NCBI RefSeq assembly: GCF_009724245.1
Contig: NZ_WNNK01000018.1
Coordinates: 1 to 64,000 of the forward strand
Source of the DNA: Pseudomonas spelaei
Lineage (GTDB): Bacteria; Pseudomonadota; Gammaproteobacteria; Pseudomonadales; Pseudomonadaceae
Length of the DNA stretch: 64,000 nucleotides
Direction: 5' to 3'
Part shown: positions 45,338 through 55,377 of the stretch, piece by piece
Position numbering within the stretch: the stretch's first letter is position 1
Layout: each line of letters starts with the position of its first letter
Made by a program: the position numbers and the translations under genes
The notes under the pieces: generated by a model
Told to the model about the DNA's origin: nothing
Seen by the model: the letters and a program-made list of their open reading frames with translations, nothing else
Database searches by the model: none

Positions 45338-47668
45338 TTAGTCGACAACGCTGAACTCCACCCGCGCCGTCTGCCCCGCTTCGTCCAGCACACTCAGTTG
45401 ATAGCGGCCCAACTGTTCGAAGCTGGCATTGATGCTGTCTTGATTGGCGCTATCCCCCAGCGGCGCACCATTGAGGAACCACCAGCGCCGCCCGCTGCCG
45501 CCCAAAGCAGAAATTTTCAGCCGCAACTGCTGCTGGCTACCGGCCGGAAGCCGCAATTGGTCGGCCTCACGCACGCCCACGATGGACAGTGGTGAAGACG
45601 CCGCCAGTGCCGGTGGCGGGCAATCGGGATCGGCCGCCGGAATTCGCGCTTCCCGACGTTCGACCCTGGGCAACCAAGGCTCAAGTGGTGCCGGCCACAG
45701 CGCAATATCCCGCGACACGGCACCCGGACAGTTGGCATCCACTCGCAGGCCCTTGGCATTGACCCAGACTTTCTCCACCAACCCGACACTCAAGGGTTGG
45801 TCCAACGCCTGCAAGGTCGGCGGCGTGGTGTGATCCAGGGTCCAGGCGAAGCGCTGACGCCGGCAGTTGGGATCGCTGCGGCTCATGGGCTGGCCCAGGG
45901 GCCAGCAGATGGCCGCGACGCCGACGTTCATCGGCACCGGTTTAACCGGTGCGCTGATACCGCGCTGGCTGTCACGGTTGGTCAGCACGTCGTGCACCTG
46001 GAGCATCAATGGCGCGGCCGAAGCCAGGCCGAATTGACCGGGCACCGGCGTGCCATCGGGGCGGCCGATCCACACACCAATCAAGTACCGCGGCCCGACA
46101 CCAATGGCCCAGGCGTCACGAAAGCCGTAGCTGGTGCCGGTTTTCCAGGCCAGCACCGGGCGCTGCACCAACTCGGCCCGAGGATCACGGTCCGGCCGCG
46201 CCTGGCCACTGAGGATCCGCCGCACAATCCACGCCGAACCTGGGGACAACATGGGTCGCTCGCGCAGCACATCATCCGGTTGCAAACGAATCGTGGCGCT
46301 TTTGCCATCCCGGGCAAAGGCGCTGTAGCCACTGACCAGATCTTCCAGGCGGCTGCCGGCACCACCGAGGATCAGCGCCAGGTTCGGCTCGGCCAACGCA
46401 GGCAACGTCAGGGGCACACCACCGATGCGCATTTCGGCGGCAAAGCGTTTCGGGCCGTAAGCCTCCAGCAATTGCACCGCCGGCAGGTTCAAGGAACTGG
46501 ACAATGCAGTACTGGCCGGCACCGCACCGCTGAAGCCCATGGAAAAGTTGCCCGGTCGGTAATCGCCATAGCGCCGTGGCACGTCTTGGAGCAGTGATTC
46601 GGAGTGAATCAGCCCCGCATCCAGGGCCATGCCATACAGGAAGGGTTTCAAGGTGGAGCCCGGCGAACGCATTGCACTGATCATGTCGACATGACCAAAG
46701 CGCCGGGCGTCGTTGATGTCCACCGAGCCCAGGTACGCACGCACCGCCATGCTTTCCTCTTCCACCACCAGAATCGCCGCCGAGGTGTGTTCCGGAAGAC
46801 GCGCGCGCCAGCCCAGCAACAGGTCTTCGAGACGGCGTTGCAGGGTAGCGTCTACGGTAGTGCGAATCAGCGGTGGGCTGTCGGGGCGATTCAGGCGTCG
46901 GGCCAGCAAGGGTGCAAGGCTCGGCTCCAGGCGTGGCGCCAACAGCAAAGGCTCTTCCAGGGCTTCATCGACGGCGGCCTGGGGCCAGACGTGGAACTCG
47001 GCAAGCCGGCGCAACACCTTGTCCCGTGCTTCCTGGGCGCGCAACGGATGGCGATCCGGGCGCAAGCGGCTGGGTGCCTGAGGCAACACCGCGAGCATGG
47101 CGGCTTCGGCATGGGTCAAGTGCTGTGGTGACTTGCCCAGATAAGCCCAACTGGCTGCGGCCACACCCTGCAAGGTCCCGCCAAAGGGCGCACGGTTCAG
47201 GTACAGGTTGAGGATCTGATCCTTGGACAAATGCCATTCCAACTGGGCGGTACGCCACAGTTGCCGCAACTTGCCGTGGAACGTCCGTGAATGGGGATCA
47301 AGCAAGCGCGCCACTTGCATCGACAAGGTACTGCCACCCGATACAACACGCGCCCCGGTGAGGTTTTGCCAGGTAGCGCGCATCAGGGCCAGCGGGTTGA
47401 CGCCGGGATGCTGGTAGAACCAACGGTCTTCATACGTCAGCAGTGCATCGAGGTAATACGGCGACACCTCGCGGGTTTCTACCGGGTAGCGCCACACGCC
47501 GTTGGCATCGGCGAAGCGCCACAGCGGCGTGCCGTCTTCGGCCAGCACCACTCGAGCCAGATCGTCCTTGGGCAAGGGCAATGGCCAGATGCGGTCGGCG
47601 AGCCACAGCAAAGCGACCACCAAAAGCACACTGGCGACGGTCCAGCGCGCAACTAATCGCAAATTCAC
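45338..47668 (-). CDS. pbpC: Penicillin-binding protein 1C
   Basis: A 776-aa bifunctional peptidoglycan synthase. N-terminal anchor VASVLLVVALLWLADRI; transglycosylase motifs ALLTYEDRWFYQHPGVNP (catalytic Glu), GGSTLSMQVARLLDP and RKxILxxYLN-like KDQILNLYLNRAPFGG; transpeptidase SPGSTLKPFLYG (SxxK, about residue 340), SSSLN (SxN) and KTGTSYG. A C-terminal BiPBP domain (about residues 690-776) is typical of PBP1C. In many Gram-negatives pbpC follows a giant alpha-2-macroglobulin gene, as here, although a small gene lies between in the opposite direction. Confidence 0.95.
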   Translation of the reverse strand: MNLRLVARWTVASVLLVVALLWLADRIWPLPLPKDDLARVVLAEDGTPLWRFADANGVWRYPVETREVSPYYLDALLTYEDRWFYQHPGVNPLALMRATWQNLTGARVVSGGSTLSMQVARLLDPHSRTFHGKLRQLWRTAQLEWHLSKDQILNLYLNRAPFGGTLQGVAAASWAYLGKSPQHLTHAEAAMLAVLPQAPSRLRPDRHPLRAQEARDKVLRRLAEFHVWPQAAVDEALEEPLLLAPRLEPSLAPLLARRLNRPDSPPLIRTTVDATLQRRLEDLLLGWRARLPEHTSAAILVVEEESMAVRAYLGSVDINDARRFGHVDMISAMRSPGSTLKPFLYGMALDAGLIHSESLLQDVPRRYGDYRPGNFSMGFSGAVPASTALSSSLNLPAVQLLEAYGPKRFAAEMRIGGVPLTLPALAEPNLALILGGAGSRLEDLVSGYSAFARDGKSATIRLQPDDVLRERPMLSPGSAWIVRRILSGQARPDRDPRAELVQRPVLAWKTGTSYGFRDAWAIGVGPRYLIGVWIGRPDGTPVPGQFGLASAAPLMLQVHDVLTNRDSQRGISAPVKPVPMNVGVAAICWPLGQPMSRSDPNCRRQRFAWTLDHTTPPTLQALDQPLSVGLVEKVWVNAKGLRVDANCPGAVSRDIALWPAPLEPWLPRVERREARIPAADPDCPPPALAASSPLSIVGVREADQLRLPAGSQQQLRLKISALGGSGRRWWFLNGAPLGDSANQDSINASFEQLGRYQLSVLDEAGQTARVEFSVVD

Positions 47669-47766
47669 GCCGGCAAACCTCTATGCTTCACGGAACTAGA
47701 CCACGCAATTGACGACCAAGGACTCAGGTCCGGCAGACACGCCCACCTTTTCATCAGGACACACAC

Positions 47767-48057
47767 ATGCAAGCAGATTTTTTCGGATGGCTGGGTAACA
47801 AAATTGGCTTGATCATCCACTTTATCGTTGAATCGCTCAGCGGGCTGTTCAACATGCTGTCCAATGCCAGTAGCAACTTTATCGAAGGCCTCTCCAAATC
47901 CCTCGGCATGGACACCTCGATCATCAGCATCATCACCCTGATCGTCGGCCTGATGTTGCTGTACTCGGCCGTCCGCGCCTTCATGCGGGCTTCGATCATC
48001 ATGGGGGTGATCTGGTTGATGCTCGGGTTGTGGCTGTTGAGTTGGGTGGTTCATTAA
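47767..48057 (+). CDS. Small membrane protein between pbpC and the alpha-2-macroglobulin gene
   Basis: A 96-aa protein with two or three hydrophobic segments: KIGLIIHFIVESLSGLFNML, IISIITLIVGLMLLYSAV (about residues 52-69) and SIIMGVIWLMLGLWLLSWVV. It ends in VVH; no catalytic motif is seen. The start ATG is preceded by ACACACAC without a good ribosome site. It lies on the strand opposite to its neighbours and would be transcribed from a promoter upstream of pbpC. Not recognised; reading frame and hydrophobic pattern support a real gene. Confidence 0.65.
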   Translation: MQADFFGWLGNKIGLIIHFIVESLSGLFNMLSNASSNFIEGLSKSLGMDTSIISIITLIVGLMLLYSAVRAFMRASIIMGVIWLMLGLWLLSWVVH

Positions 48058-48072
48058 GACAACACATCCCCC

Positions 48073-48102
48073 TGTGGCGAGGGGGCTTGTCCCCTCGCCA
48101 CA
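48073..48102. repeat. REP palindrome (TGTGGCGAGGGG class)
   Basis: TGTGGCGAGGGG (48073-48084) and CCCCTCGCCACA (48091-48102) are perfect 12-bp arms with loop GCTTGT. It lies between convergent gene ends; a different class from the other REPs here. Confidence 0.9.
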
Positions 48103-48127
48103 ATAACGCGCCTCCACAGAGTCAGCC

Positions 48128-51100
48128 TCAGCGCCCCTTGATCACCATGTCCGCCGGGGTTTCCCCAACCGCCTGCCAGTTCGGCCGGTACATCGACTCC
48201 ACTTGCGGTGGCGGCACACGGTAAGTCCCCGGCGTCACCGCTCGCGCCAGGTACAGCAGGTGCGTGGTGCCATAACCGTCCAGGTTCAGCGCCGCCACAT
48301 AACGGTCATCGCGAAACTCCTGATGCTTGAGGGACGCGTTCTGCATCGACTCGCGCCACTCCTTGACCTGGCTGCTGGCGTTTTCCAGGCTGGCAGCACT
48401 TTGCGCCAGATTCTGGTTTTCCAGTTCCAATCCTGCTGGCAGCAAGTCCACCACCAACGCATCCGGCACCCGCTGTTTGTTGGCGCTGACGGTCAAGTGC
48501 ACCAGCACCAGGTCGCCACTGTTGAGGTTGCGCAGGTTCAGCGGTTGGCCATTCATGCCCAGGTATTCGCGGCGAATACTCAGGTTCTCACCGCTCGCAG
48601 CCGGCGACTGCTGTGGATAACCGGAAATGCTCAGTTGCTGGTAGATCGGCTCGCTGCCCTGGTTACGCAAGGTCAATGGCGAAGTCAGTAACGCACCCTC
48701 CAGCTTCAAGCCCGACTGGGCATTGTTCAGCTCACGGGTTTCGCCGCCGCTGGTGAGTTGCGCGGTCCAGTTGGTTTCCGGTTTGGCCAACAGGGTGCGA
48801 CCGGCGAGGAACAGTGAATTACGCTCCTGGGTCGACAACCACTGGCTGGCCGCCATCTGGTCCGACAGCTCGAACAATCGTTCCTCGCGCTTGCCCTTGG
48901 CCAGGTCGTTCTCCTCCAGCAATGCCAGAATCATCGCCTGATCACGCAATGGGCTGCCGTAGTCCGCCAGCCATTCATTGGCTTTGCGCGTTGCCGCCAA
49001 GCCCGCCACCAAGGCCTGATCGGCCCGAGGCTGATCGCCCATCTTCTGCAAGGCAATGGACAACTGCACCAGCGGCAAGCCGGAACGGGCATCGGTGCGC
49101 CGCTCGAACAAGCTGCGCAACGCACCCAACGGCGCCTGCTGACTGCGGGCCAGGACCATGCCGGCGTAGGCCTGCACAGCGAAGCGGGTGTGGTCGGCAT
49201 TGTCGCTGTAGTCGACTTCGATCAGATTGCGCTCCTGCACATATCGCAGCAGGCGCTCGCTGGCTTTCTTCAGTGCTTCAGGCGGCACAGCGAAGCCCTG
49301 GTCACGAGCCCGCAGCAGGAAGTCGGTGACATAAGCCGTCAGCCAATACTCTTCCTCACCGTCGGCGCCCCACAAACCAAAGCTGCCGTTGTAACGCTGC
49401 ATGCCCAGCAAACGCTCAATGCCCAACTCGATCTTGCGCTTGCGCTCGGCATCCGGCTCGCCCTTGAGACCCAGGCGTGTCAGCACTTGCGCGTCGGCGT
49501 ACAGCGACGGGTACAGACCGCTGGCGGTTTGCTCCAGGCACCCGTAGGGGTAAGCCTTGAGCGCACGGATCTGTTCACCCAGGTTCAACGGCGGACGGCT
49601 CGACAGGCTCAACAACGCCTCACGCCCGGCCGGCTCGAACAGCGCCAATTCGGCGTCCGGCAAGCTCCAGGTTTCATCCTTGAGCACCGCGCGATATTGC
49701 TTGAGCAACGCCGGGTAGGCCGGGCGCACACCCAACGTCCATTCACGGGTGAACGGCGGCAGGCTCTCACCCGGCAAGTCCAGGCCGTTGACGGTGACCT
49801 TGATCTTGCCCTGGCCAAATCCGCCCAAGGCACGCACCGGAATCTGCAAGGTGGTGCGCTGGCCCTGGGTCAGTTGCACGCTTTGCGACGGTTCACCGAG
49901 CAACGTCAGTTGACCTTCGGCAGTCAGCTGCACATCCAGCTTCTGCGCCTTGCCCGACAGGTTGGACAGGTCCAGCGCCAAGCGAGTCTGGTCACCGCCG
50001 GCGAGGAAGCGCGGCGCCGACAACTCCGCAATCAGCGGCGCGGCAATCACCGTCTTGCCTTCGGCCATGCCATAGCGGTCGTCGGTCCAGGCTTGAGCCA
50101 TCAGCCGCAGTTCGCCGTTGAAGTCAGGGATATTGACGCTGACTTCGCCCTCGCCTTTCTCGTTCAAAGTCACCGGCGCACTCTGCAAGGCGACGATGGT
50201 GACGCTGGTGTCCGGACGCTTGCCGCCCTTGGCCAACGCCGCATCACCCCCGAACGCCAGGCTGGCCAGGCGGCCCTGCCCGGCTTCGATCAACTGGCCG
50301 TAGATATCGAACTGGTCCACGCCGTAAGCCTTGCGCCCAAACAAACTGGAGTACGGGTCCGGCGTTGGGTATTCGGTGATATTGAGAATGCCCACGTCCA
50401 CCGCCGCCAGCAGCACATGCACCTGTTTGGGCACACTGCCGTCCGCGTTTTTCGCGGCGATCTTCACCGTCAACGGCTGCTTGGGGCGCATTTTTTCCGG
50501 AGCGGTCAAGGTCAGGCCAAGCTTGCGCTGGGTGCGATCCAGCGGCAGATGCAACAAGCCCACCGCACGTTTTGGCGTGATATTGGCCTTGCGCTCACCC
50601 GGACGAATCACCAGGGCACTGACGTACAAATCATGGCGCGACCATTTCGGGTCGAGTTTCACAGCGAAGCTTTTGCCTTCAGCCGGTACCTCGATTTCCT
50701 GCCACCACAACGGCCCTTCACTGGACTCCACCAGCAAATAACCCTTGCCGGCAGCCGGCGGAGTGACCGTGACGTTGGCGGTATCGCCATCGGCATAGGC
50801 CGGTTTATCCAGCGCCAGCTTGACCTGATCCGGCCGCACCGCGCCGCCTTCGGTGTTGTCCTGGGCCTGGTAGCCGGCCCAGAAACGCACACTGCTGATC
50901 AAACCGGTCTGCGGGTCTTCGACCTCAACACGGTACGGGCCCCACTCCACCTGGAAGCTGACCTTGGCAGTGTCACCGGCCTTGATGTTGACGGTCTGCT
51001 CATCGAGGTTGAGGAATTTTTCGTTGTAGTGATAGCTCCAGCCATCGTTGTCGGAGTAGTTCCAGTAGTAGTCGCGGCGCTCGCGTACCAGGCGCACCTT

Positions 51101-53029
51101 AAGGTTCTCGGCGGCCAGTTTCTTGCCGTCCTGATTGGCCACCAGCACTTCAAACTCTGCCGGGCCGTCACCATTGGTTTCCTTGCCGTCGAACAATCCA
51201 CGCAAACCCGGCAGTTGCTTGGCCGGCCACACCGGTTGCACCAGGCGCAGGGTAATCGGCCGACCGCCCGACTCTTGCAAGCTGGCCTGGACGATCAGTT
51301 GCAACGGCGACTTGGCATCAGCCCATTTGCTTTCCAGGGTCAGCAGCTCTTCACCCTTGGCATCGAGCACGCTTTCGTCCAGTTCGAAGTCCTGGCTCAG
51401 TTCCTCTTCGGTCACCGAACCGAACTGATAACCCGGCAGCGACTTCACCGCTTCGCGCAGTGGCCGCACATAGACTTGCCCACTGACCCGGTTGCCCGAG
51501 GCCGGCGCGCCATACAGGTAGCGACCATTGACGTGAATGGTCGCGTTATCGGCCGGCTTGAGCGGCGTCTCACTGCCCTTGAGTTCGAGGGCCAAACGTT
51601 CCGGCAAGAAGTCTTCGACGAGGAACTCATAGAGCTGCGGCTTGCCGTCACCCAGGTCGAACACCAATTGCCAGCGCCCGGTCGGCGCTTCACCCGCCAG
51701 TTGCAGTTGATATTGATAGAGGCCCGAGGCATCGGCATCCCAGACAAACTTGCGGCTGACCTGCTCATCCGGGCGACGCACTTCCACGCTTACCGGCTGT
51801 GGCTTGACGGCCTGGCCGTCCTTGTCCCGCAGCAGGGCGTTGAGCAGCACGGTTTCGCCGGGGCGATACAGATCACGAGGGCCGAACACGAAGAATTGCA
51901 GCGGGTGAGCCGGTTGGCCACCGATATCGAATTCCGCCAGGTCCAGCGCTGCACTGTCCAAGCGCAGCATGCTGGTCTGCTCACCTTGCTTGGCCAGCAG
52001 TACCTGGGCCTTTTTCGGCAGCGGCAACTCAGCGTGGCCACCCTTCTCGGTCTTGCCCTGGCCCAGCACGCGACCTTCGGCATCGAGGACTTCCAGGTCC
52101 ACTCCGTCCAGGGCCTTGCCGCCTTCCAGCGCTTGAGTGAACACGTCCAGGCGGTTCGCATAGCGGTGCACCGACAGGCCGATATCACTCAGGGTGAACA
52201 GCGTGGCGGGTTGCGAATAGTTGTAGGTACCCGAGGCACGCATCACCGCCAGATACACACCCGGCTGCTGCAATTGCTTGAGGCCCGCGATCGGCAGCAG
52301 AAGCGTCTCGCGGGTATTGCGTGCCGGGTTCAAGTCGAAGCGGCCGCCGTAGACCAGATCAGCCATGGGCAGCAGCTCGCGGGATTCGTAGCTTTGCAGG
52401 CTGGTGTTGCGCCCCCACTGGGCGAGGAACGCCGGCAGGGATTCAGGCTTGATGCGGAAGAATTCGACGTCGATCTTGTCGACATTCAACGCAATCACCG
52501 GCAGCCCTTCGGCCAAGCGCGTCGGCAACAGGGTGCCACGGCTGGCGAAACCGACGGTGGCTTGCAGGTCACGGGTTTCCAGGCGGCTGATGTACTCGGC
52601 GGTCAGCAGGTTGTTATTCACCGCACGCAGCCCGGCGTCGACCGTCAGCACCAGCTTGCGCTGAGGCTCCAGGTGGCGCAGGCGCAGTTCCATCAGATTG
52701 TCCGAGAGCTCCCAGGCGCCGTCGACCTTGCCGGACTTGCTGTCCACCAAGTGCAGCTTGTCGGCGAACTTCTGCTCAGGATCCAGAGGGATGGAGAAAC
52801 TCACCGACAAGGTGCTGGCTCCGTCCAGCTGGACTTCGGAGACATCCACCACACTTAACTCGCGGCCGGCGTAACGCTGCTTGAGCGCCGCCACGTCCAC
52901 CGCTGGCTTGACCTGTTTCGGCACGGTTGCCGCCGCGGGAGGTGCGGGCGGGGCAGCCGGTTTATCGGATGAATCGCAGGCACTCAGCAGGGCCAGCGCG
53001 CAAGCCAGGAACAGTCCTTTGTTAAGCAT
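48128..53029 (-). CDS. yfhM: Bacterial alpha-2-macroglobulin lipoprotein (YfhM-like)
   Basis: A 1633-aa inner-membrane lipoprotein. Signal MLNKGLFLACALALLSAC with lipobox Cys18. MG domains run through residues 30-900; a bait-like region precedes the thioester motif YPYGCLEQTASG (Cys near residue 1164), so the CLEQ thioester is intact. It traps proteases in the periplasm by covalent linkage after cleavage. The TED domain (about 1110-1400) and C-terminal domains follow (for example GLELENQNLAQ). The start is 53029 rather than an upstream in-frame ATG. It precedes pbpC in the same direction, so the two are thought to guard or repair the wall together. Confidence 0.95.
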   Translation of the reverse strand: MLNKGLFLACALALLSACDSSDKPAAPPAPPAAATVPKQVKPAVDVAALKQRYAGRELSVVDVSEVQLDGASTLSVSFSIPLDPEQKFADKLHLVDSKSGKVDGAWELSDNLMELRLRHLEPQRKLVLTVDAGLRAVNNNLLTAEYISRLETRDLQATVGFASRGTLLPTRLAEGLPVIALNVDKIDVEFFRIKPESLPAFLAQWGRNTSLQSYESRELLPMADLVYGGRFDLNPARNTRETLLLPIAGLKQLQQPGVYLAVMRASGTYNYSQPATLFTLSDIGLSVHRYANRLDVFTQALEGGKALDGVDLEVLDAEGRVLGQGKTEKGGHAELPLPKKAQVLLAKQGEQTSMLRLDSAALDLAEFDIGGQPAHPLQFFVFGPRDLYRPGETVLLNALLRDKDGQAVKPQPVSVEVRRPDEQVSRKFVWDADASGLYQYQLQLAGEAPTGRWQLVFDLGDGKPQLYEFLVEDFLPERLALELKGSETPLKPADNATIHVNGRYLYGAPASGNRVSGQVYVRPLREAVKSLPGYQFGSVTEEELSQDFELDESVLDAKGEELLTLESKWADAKSPLQLIVQASLQESGGRPITLRLVQPVWPAKQLPGLRGLFDGKETNGDGPAEFEVLVANQDGKKLAAENLKVRLVRERRDYYWNYSDNDGWSYHYNEKFLNLDEQTVNIKAGDTAKVSFQVEWGPYRVEVEDPQTGLISSVRFWAGYQAQDNTEGGAVRPDQVKLALDKPAYADGDTANVTVTPPAAGKGYLLVESSEGPLWWQEIEVPAEGKSFAVKLDPKWSRHDLYVSALVIRPGERKANITPKRAVGLLHLPLDRTQRKLGLTLTAPEKMRPKQPLTVKIAAKNADGSVPKQVHVLLAAVDVGILNITEYPTPDPYSSLFGRKAYGVDQFDIYGQLIEAGQGRLASLAFGGDAALAKGGKRPDTSVTIVALQSAPVTLNEKGEGEVSVNIPDFNGELRLMAQAWTDDRYGMAEGKTVIAAPLIAELSAPRFLAGGDQTRLALDLSNLSGKAQKLDVQLTAEGQLTLLGEPSQSVQLTQGQRTTLQIPVRALGGFGQGKIKVTVNGLDLPGESLPPFTREWTLGVRPAYPALLKQYRAVLKDETWSLPDAELALFEPAGREALLSLSSRPPLNLGEQIRALKAYPYGCLEQTASGLYPSLYADAQVLTRLGLKGEPDAERKRKIELGIERLLGMQRYNGSFGLWGADGEEEYWLTAYVTDFLLRARDQGFAVPPEALKKASERLLRYVQERNLIEVDYSDNADHTRFAVQAYAGMVLARSQQAPLGALRSLFERRTDARSGLPLVQLSIALQKMGDQPRADQALVAGLAATRKANEWLADYGSPLRDQAMILALLEENDLAKGKREERLFELSDQMAASQWLSTQERNSLFLAGRTLLAKPETNWTAQLTSGGETRELNNAQSGLKLEGALLTSPLTLRNQGSEPIYQQLSISGYPQQSPAASGENLSIRREYLGMNGQPLNLRNLNSGDLVLVHLTVSANKQRVPDALVVDLLPAGLELENQNLAQSAASLENASSQVKEWRESMQNASLKHQEFRDDRYVAALNLDGYGTTHLLYLARAVTPGTYRVPPPQVESMYRPNWQAVGETPADMVIKGR

Positions 53030-53254
53030 GGGACACTCGTTGTCAGTGGGATCCGGGGGAGAACTATATATCAGCGCCGGTGAAGTGGTTGTGGCGCTGG
53101 TCACATTGACCGACGGAGGGTGGTTTGGTTCTGGTACTTCCCTGAACCAAGACAAATCCCACTGATACTGGAGAGCCCATGTGTGGTTTGTCTAAGGTAG
53201 CGAACGTTCAGTCACCCACGCCACAGCGAGCAAGGCTGCCCATACTCATCTCCT

Positions 53255-54190
53255 TCAACCACATATTTGCGGATACTTAACCCCAACCTCTTGCAAGAAC
53301 TCTCTCGCGCTAACCTTGAGCCAATCAATTAGCCGAGCGATATTGGGCTCCGACTGTCGTCCATTTCGGCAAATAATGTAGTAAGCAGCCGGTGACATCA
53401 TCACGGGGCAGCTCAAAGCGACCAATGCACCGTCTTCCAATTGGTCGTACACCAGCGCGGTCCTACCCAACGAGATCCCACCCCCCTTCGCCGCCAAGCT
53501 GATGGCCAGGCTCGAATCCGGAAAGCGCGGCCCATGGTGATACGGCGGCGCAGCAACCCCCTGGAACGCAAACCAGCTCTCCCACCCCGGACACACCAGA
53601 TCATCAACCCGATGAATCAACGGGTACCGGGCAATATCTGCCGGCGCAATATCGCCATTCTCACGGTAAAACGCCGACGAGCACACAGGGAACACCGCAT
53701 CCCGCATCAGCAACTCAACATGATGATCCGGGTAGTCACCGTACCCCATGACAACCGCGACATCGTATTGATGGGCTCCCAGGTTGGCGCTGTTCATATC
53801 CGTACTGGTCAAAACCAAGTCAAGATTGAACGATGACTCAGCATGAGAACCATGCATTCTGGGGATCAGCCACGTCGAACAAAGAGAAGAAGTGCACGAG
53901 AGGTATAACGGCTGGGATTTTCCTGGGTTGAGCGAATGCAGCACCGCATCAAGATCCTTGAAAAACCCATCAGTAACCGGCAACAAAGCCTGCCCCGCTG
54001 CCGTCAGATTTACGCCACGTGAGTGGCGCTCGAACAACTGCACTCCCCACCACTCCTCCAGGCCCGCGATCTGATGGCTGATCGCACTGGCGGTGAGGTT
54101 GAGTTCGGACGCAGCGCGCGCAAAACTGCCTGTTTGCGCGGCGCTGACAAAGGCTTGAAGCATGGGAGTGGGGGGTGGACGCTGAGCCAT
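53255..54190 (-). CDS. LysR-family regulator
   Basis: A 311-aa LysR regulator of the GcvA-like type. HTH: PTPMLQAFVSAAQTGSFARAASELNLTASAISHQIAGLEEWWG, then RHSRGVNLTAAGQALLP. The effector domain (about 90-295) has LYLSCTSSLCSTWLIPRM and PDSSLAISLAAKGGGISLGRTALV. The start ATG 54190 overlaps by 1 nt the stop of the DMT transporter gene upstream, so the two are co-transcribed. A regulator following its presumed transporter target is somewhat unusual; usually LysR genes are divergent. Confidence 0.88.
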   Translation of the reverse strand: MAQRPPPTPMLQAFVSAAQTGSFARAASELNLTASAISHQIAGLEEWWGVQLFERHSRGVNLTAAGQALLPVTDGFFKDLDAVLHSLNPGKSQPLYLSCTSSLCSTWLIPRMHGSHAESSFNLDLVLTSTDMNSANLGAHQYDVAVVMGYGDYPDHHVELLMRDAVFPVCSSAFYRENGDIAPADIARYPLIHRVDDLVCPGWESWFAFQGVAAPPYHHGPRFPDSSLAISLAAKGGGISLGRTALVYDQLEDGALVALSCPVMMSPAAYYIICRNGRQSEPNIARLIDWLKVSAREFLQEVGVKYPQICG

Positions 54191-55038
54191 CAGGTGCTCA
54201 CTTTGATGAGGATGATCCCGCAAACAATGACGAATGCCGAAAGCATCCGACGCCAGCCGAACCGTTCATGAAAGAACAATGCGGCAATAATGGCGCCGAT
54301 AATAACACTGGTTTCCCGCAGCGCTGACACCTTGGCCACCGCCTCCAGCGACAGCGCGAACAACACCAAACCGTAGGATGCGAGGTAAAAAACACCGCCT
54401 AACATGCCTACCCGCCAATGCCCGCGTACTGCCTGAGAAAGAGCCGAGCGCTCCTTGAAAAACGCCAACACCGGGATCGGAATGCTCTGAAACACGGTCA
54501 GGTAGATGATGTATTGCAACACCGTCTCACTGGCTCTCACACCTTTGGCATCCACCACCGTGTAAGACGCAATGAACGCCCCCGCGCACACCGCCATCAG
54601 AATCGGCTTGAACATATGAGCGGTCATCTTGCGCACAAACGTCAAACTGATAATCCCCACGCAAATCAGCAACACCCCAGCTATCGCCTGGAACGACAGC
54701 TGTTCATGCAGCAGAAAGTAGGAAAACAGCGCCACCAGTACCGGCGGCACACCGCGCATCACCGGGTAGACTTGGCCGAAGTCTCCCGTCTCATACGCTT
54801 TGATGAGAAACAGCCGATAGGCCGTATTGAGCACCACCGAGACCAACACATAGCCCCAGACCTGTAGGCTAGGCATATTGACCAGCGGCAACGCCGCCAG
54901 ACAGATCACCAGCGCCGTGCCATCGACCATGGCCAGCGTCATGAAACGGCTGCTTCCGGCCCGGACAACGGCATTCCAGGTAGCGTGCATAAAGGCAGAG
55001 ATCAAGACCAGCGTGATCGCTATGTCGGAGTTGTCCAT
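54190..55038 (-). CDS. DMT/EamA-family exporter
   Basis: A 282-aa inner-membrane protein with ten predicted helices in two EamA repeats: first from MDNSDIAITLVLISAFMHATWNAVVRAGSS, second from FKPILMAVCAGAFIASYTVVDAKGVRAS, ending in SAFVIVCGIILIKVST. The motif ALFFHERFGWRR near the C terminus is typical (E in the helix before the last). ATG 55038 is chosen; the longer reading lacks a ribosome site. Substrate unknown; DMT members export amino acids or metabolites. It overlaps the LysR gene start. Confidence 0.87.
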   Translation of the reverse strand: MDNSDIAITLVLISAFMHATWNAVVRAGSSRFMTLAMVDGTALVICLAALPLVNMPSLQVWGYVLVSVVLNTAYRLFLIKAYETGDFGQVYPVMRGVPPVLVALFSYFLLHEQLSFQAIAGVLLICVGIISLTFVRKMTAHMFKPILMAVCAGAFIASYTVVDAKGVRASETVLQYIIYLTVFQSIPIPVLAFFKERSALSQAVRGHWRVGMLGGVFYLASYGLVLFALSLEAVAKVSALRETSVIIGAIIAALFFHERFGWRRMLSAFVIVCGIILIKVST

Positions 55039-55377
55039 GGGTTTGGCTTTCCGGAAATTCAGATTGTGCGCCTCGTAACTCGTCCGCGAAGTCTGCGGGA
55101 TTCCTGACTTCAAATACTTCTTAGCGAAAGTTACTGACGTTTATGTTCATCGCGATCTTTTGCGGCGGTTAGTTGGAACAACTATTTAACTAAGCCCAGC
55201 ACATGCAAAAAAGCGAAACGTCATCAGCGCTGCCATCAAAATCCGTCATGACTTGTAAAGGGCCAGCAAGGCACATCCCTTTAAATTGCAGGACATTTCC
55301 GAGACAATCCACGCTGCCTTGTGCCTGTTAGAACCGCTGGCTAGTCTTCGCCCCGTCACTGCTCATCAGTGATCGGG
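55039..55377. other. Non-coding region with promoter for the DMT-LysR pair
   Basis: This 339-bp stretch has no credible gene. It should contain the promoters of the DMT gene (minus) and of the structured leader (plus). I see no clear -35/-10 pair, repeat or terminator. Confidence 0.5.

Noticed and set aside
48612..48622. TGTGGATAA inside the alpha-2-macroglobulin gene as a DnaA site
   Set aside because: Lies in coding sequence with no supporting context; used only as background for the gap at 6836-7222.
49190..52858. A very long (1222-codon) open frame opposite the alpha-2-macroglobulin gene
   Set aside because: Long antisense frames are common in high-G+C genes. The real gene on the minus strand has lipobox, thioester and family-wide similarity.
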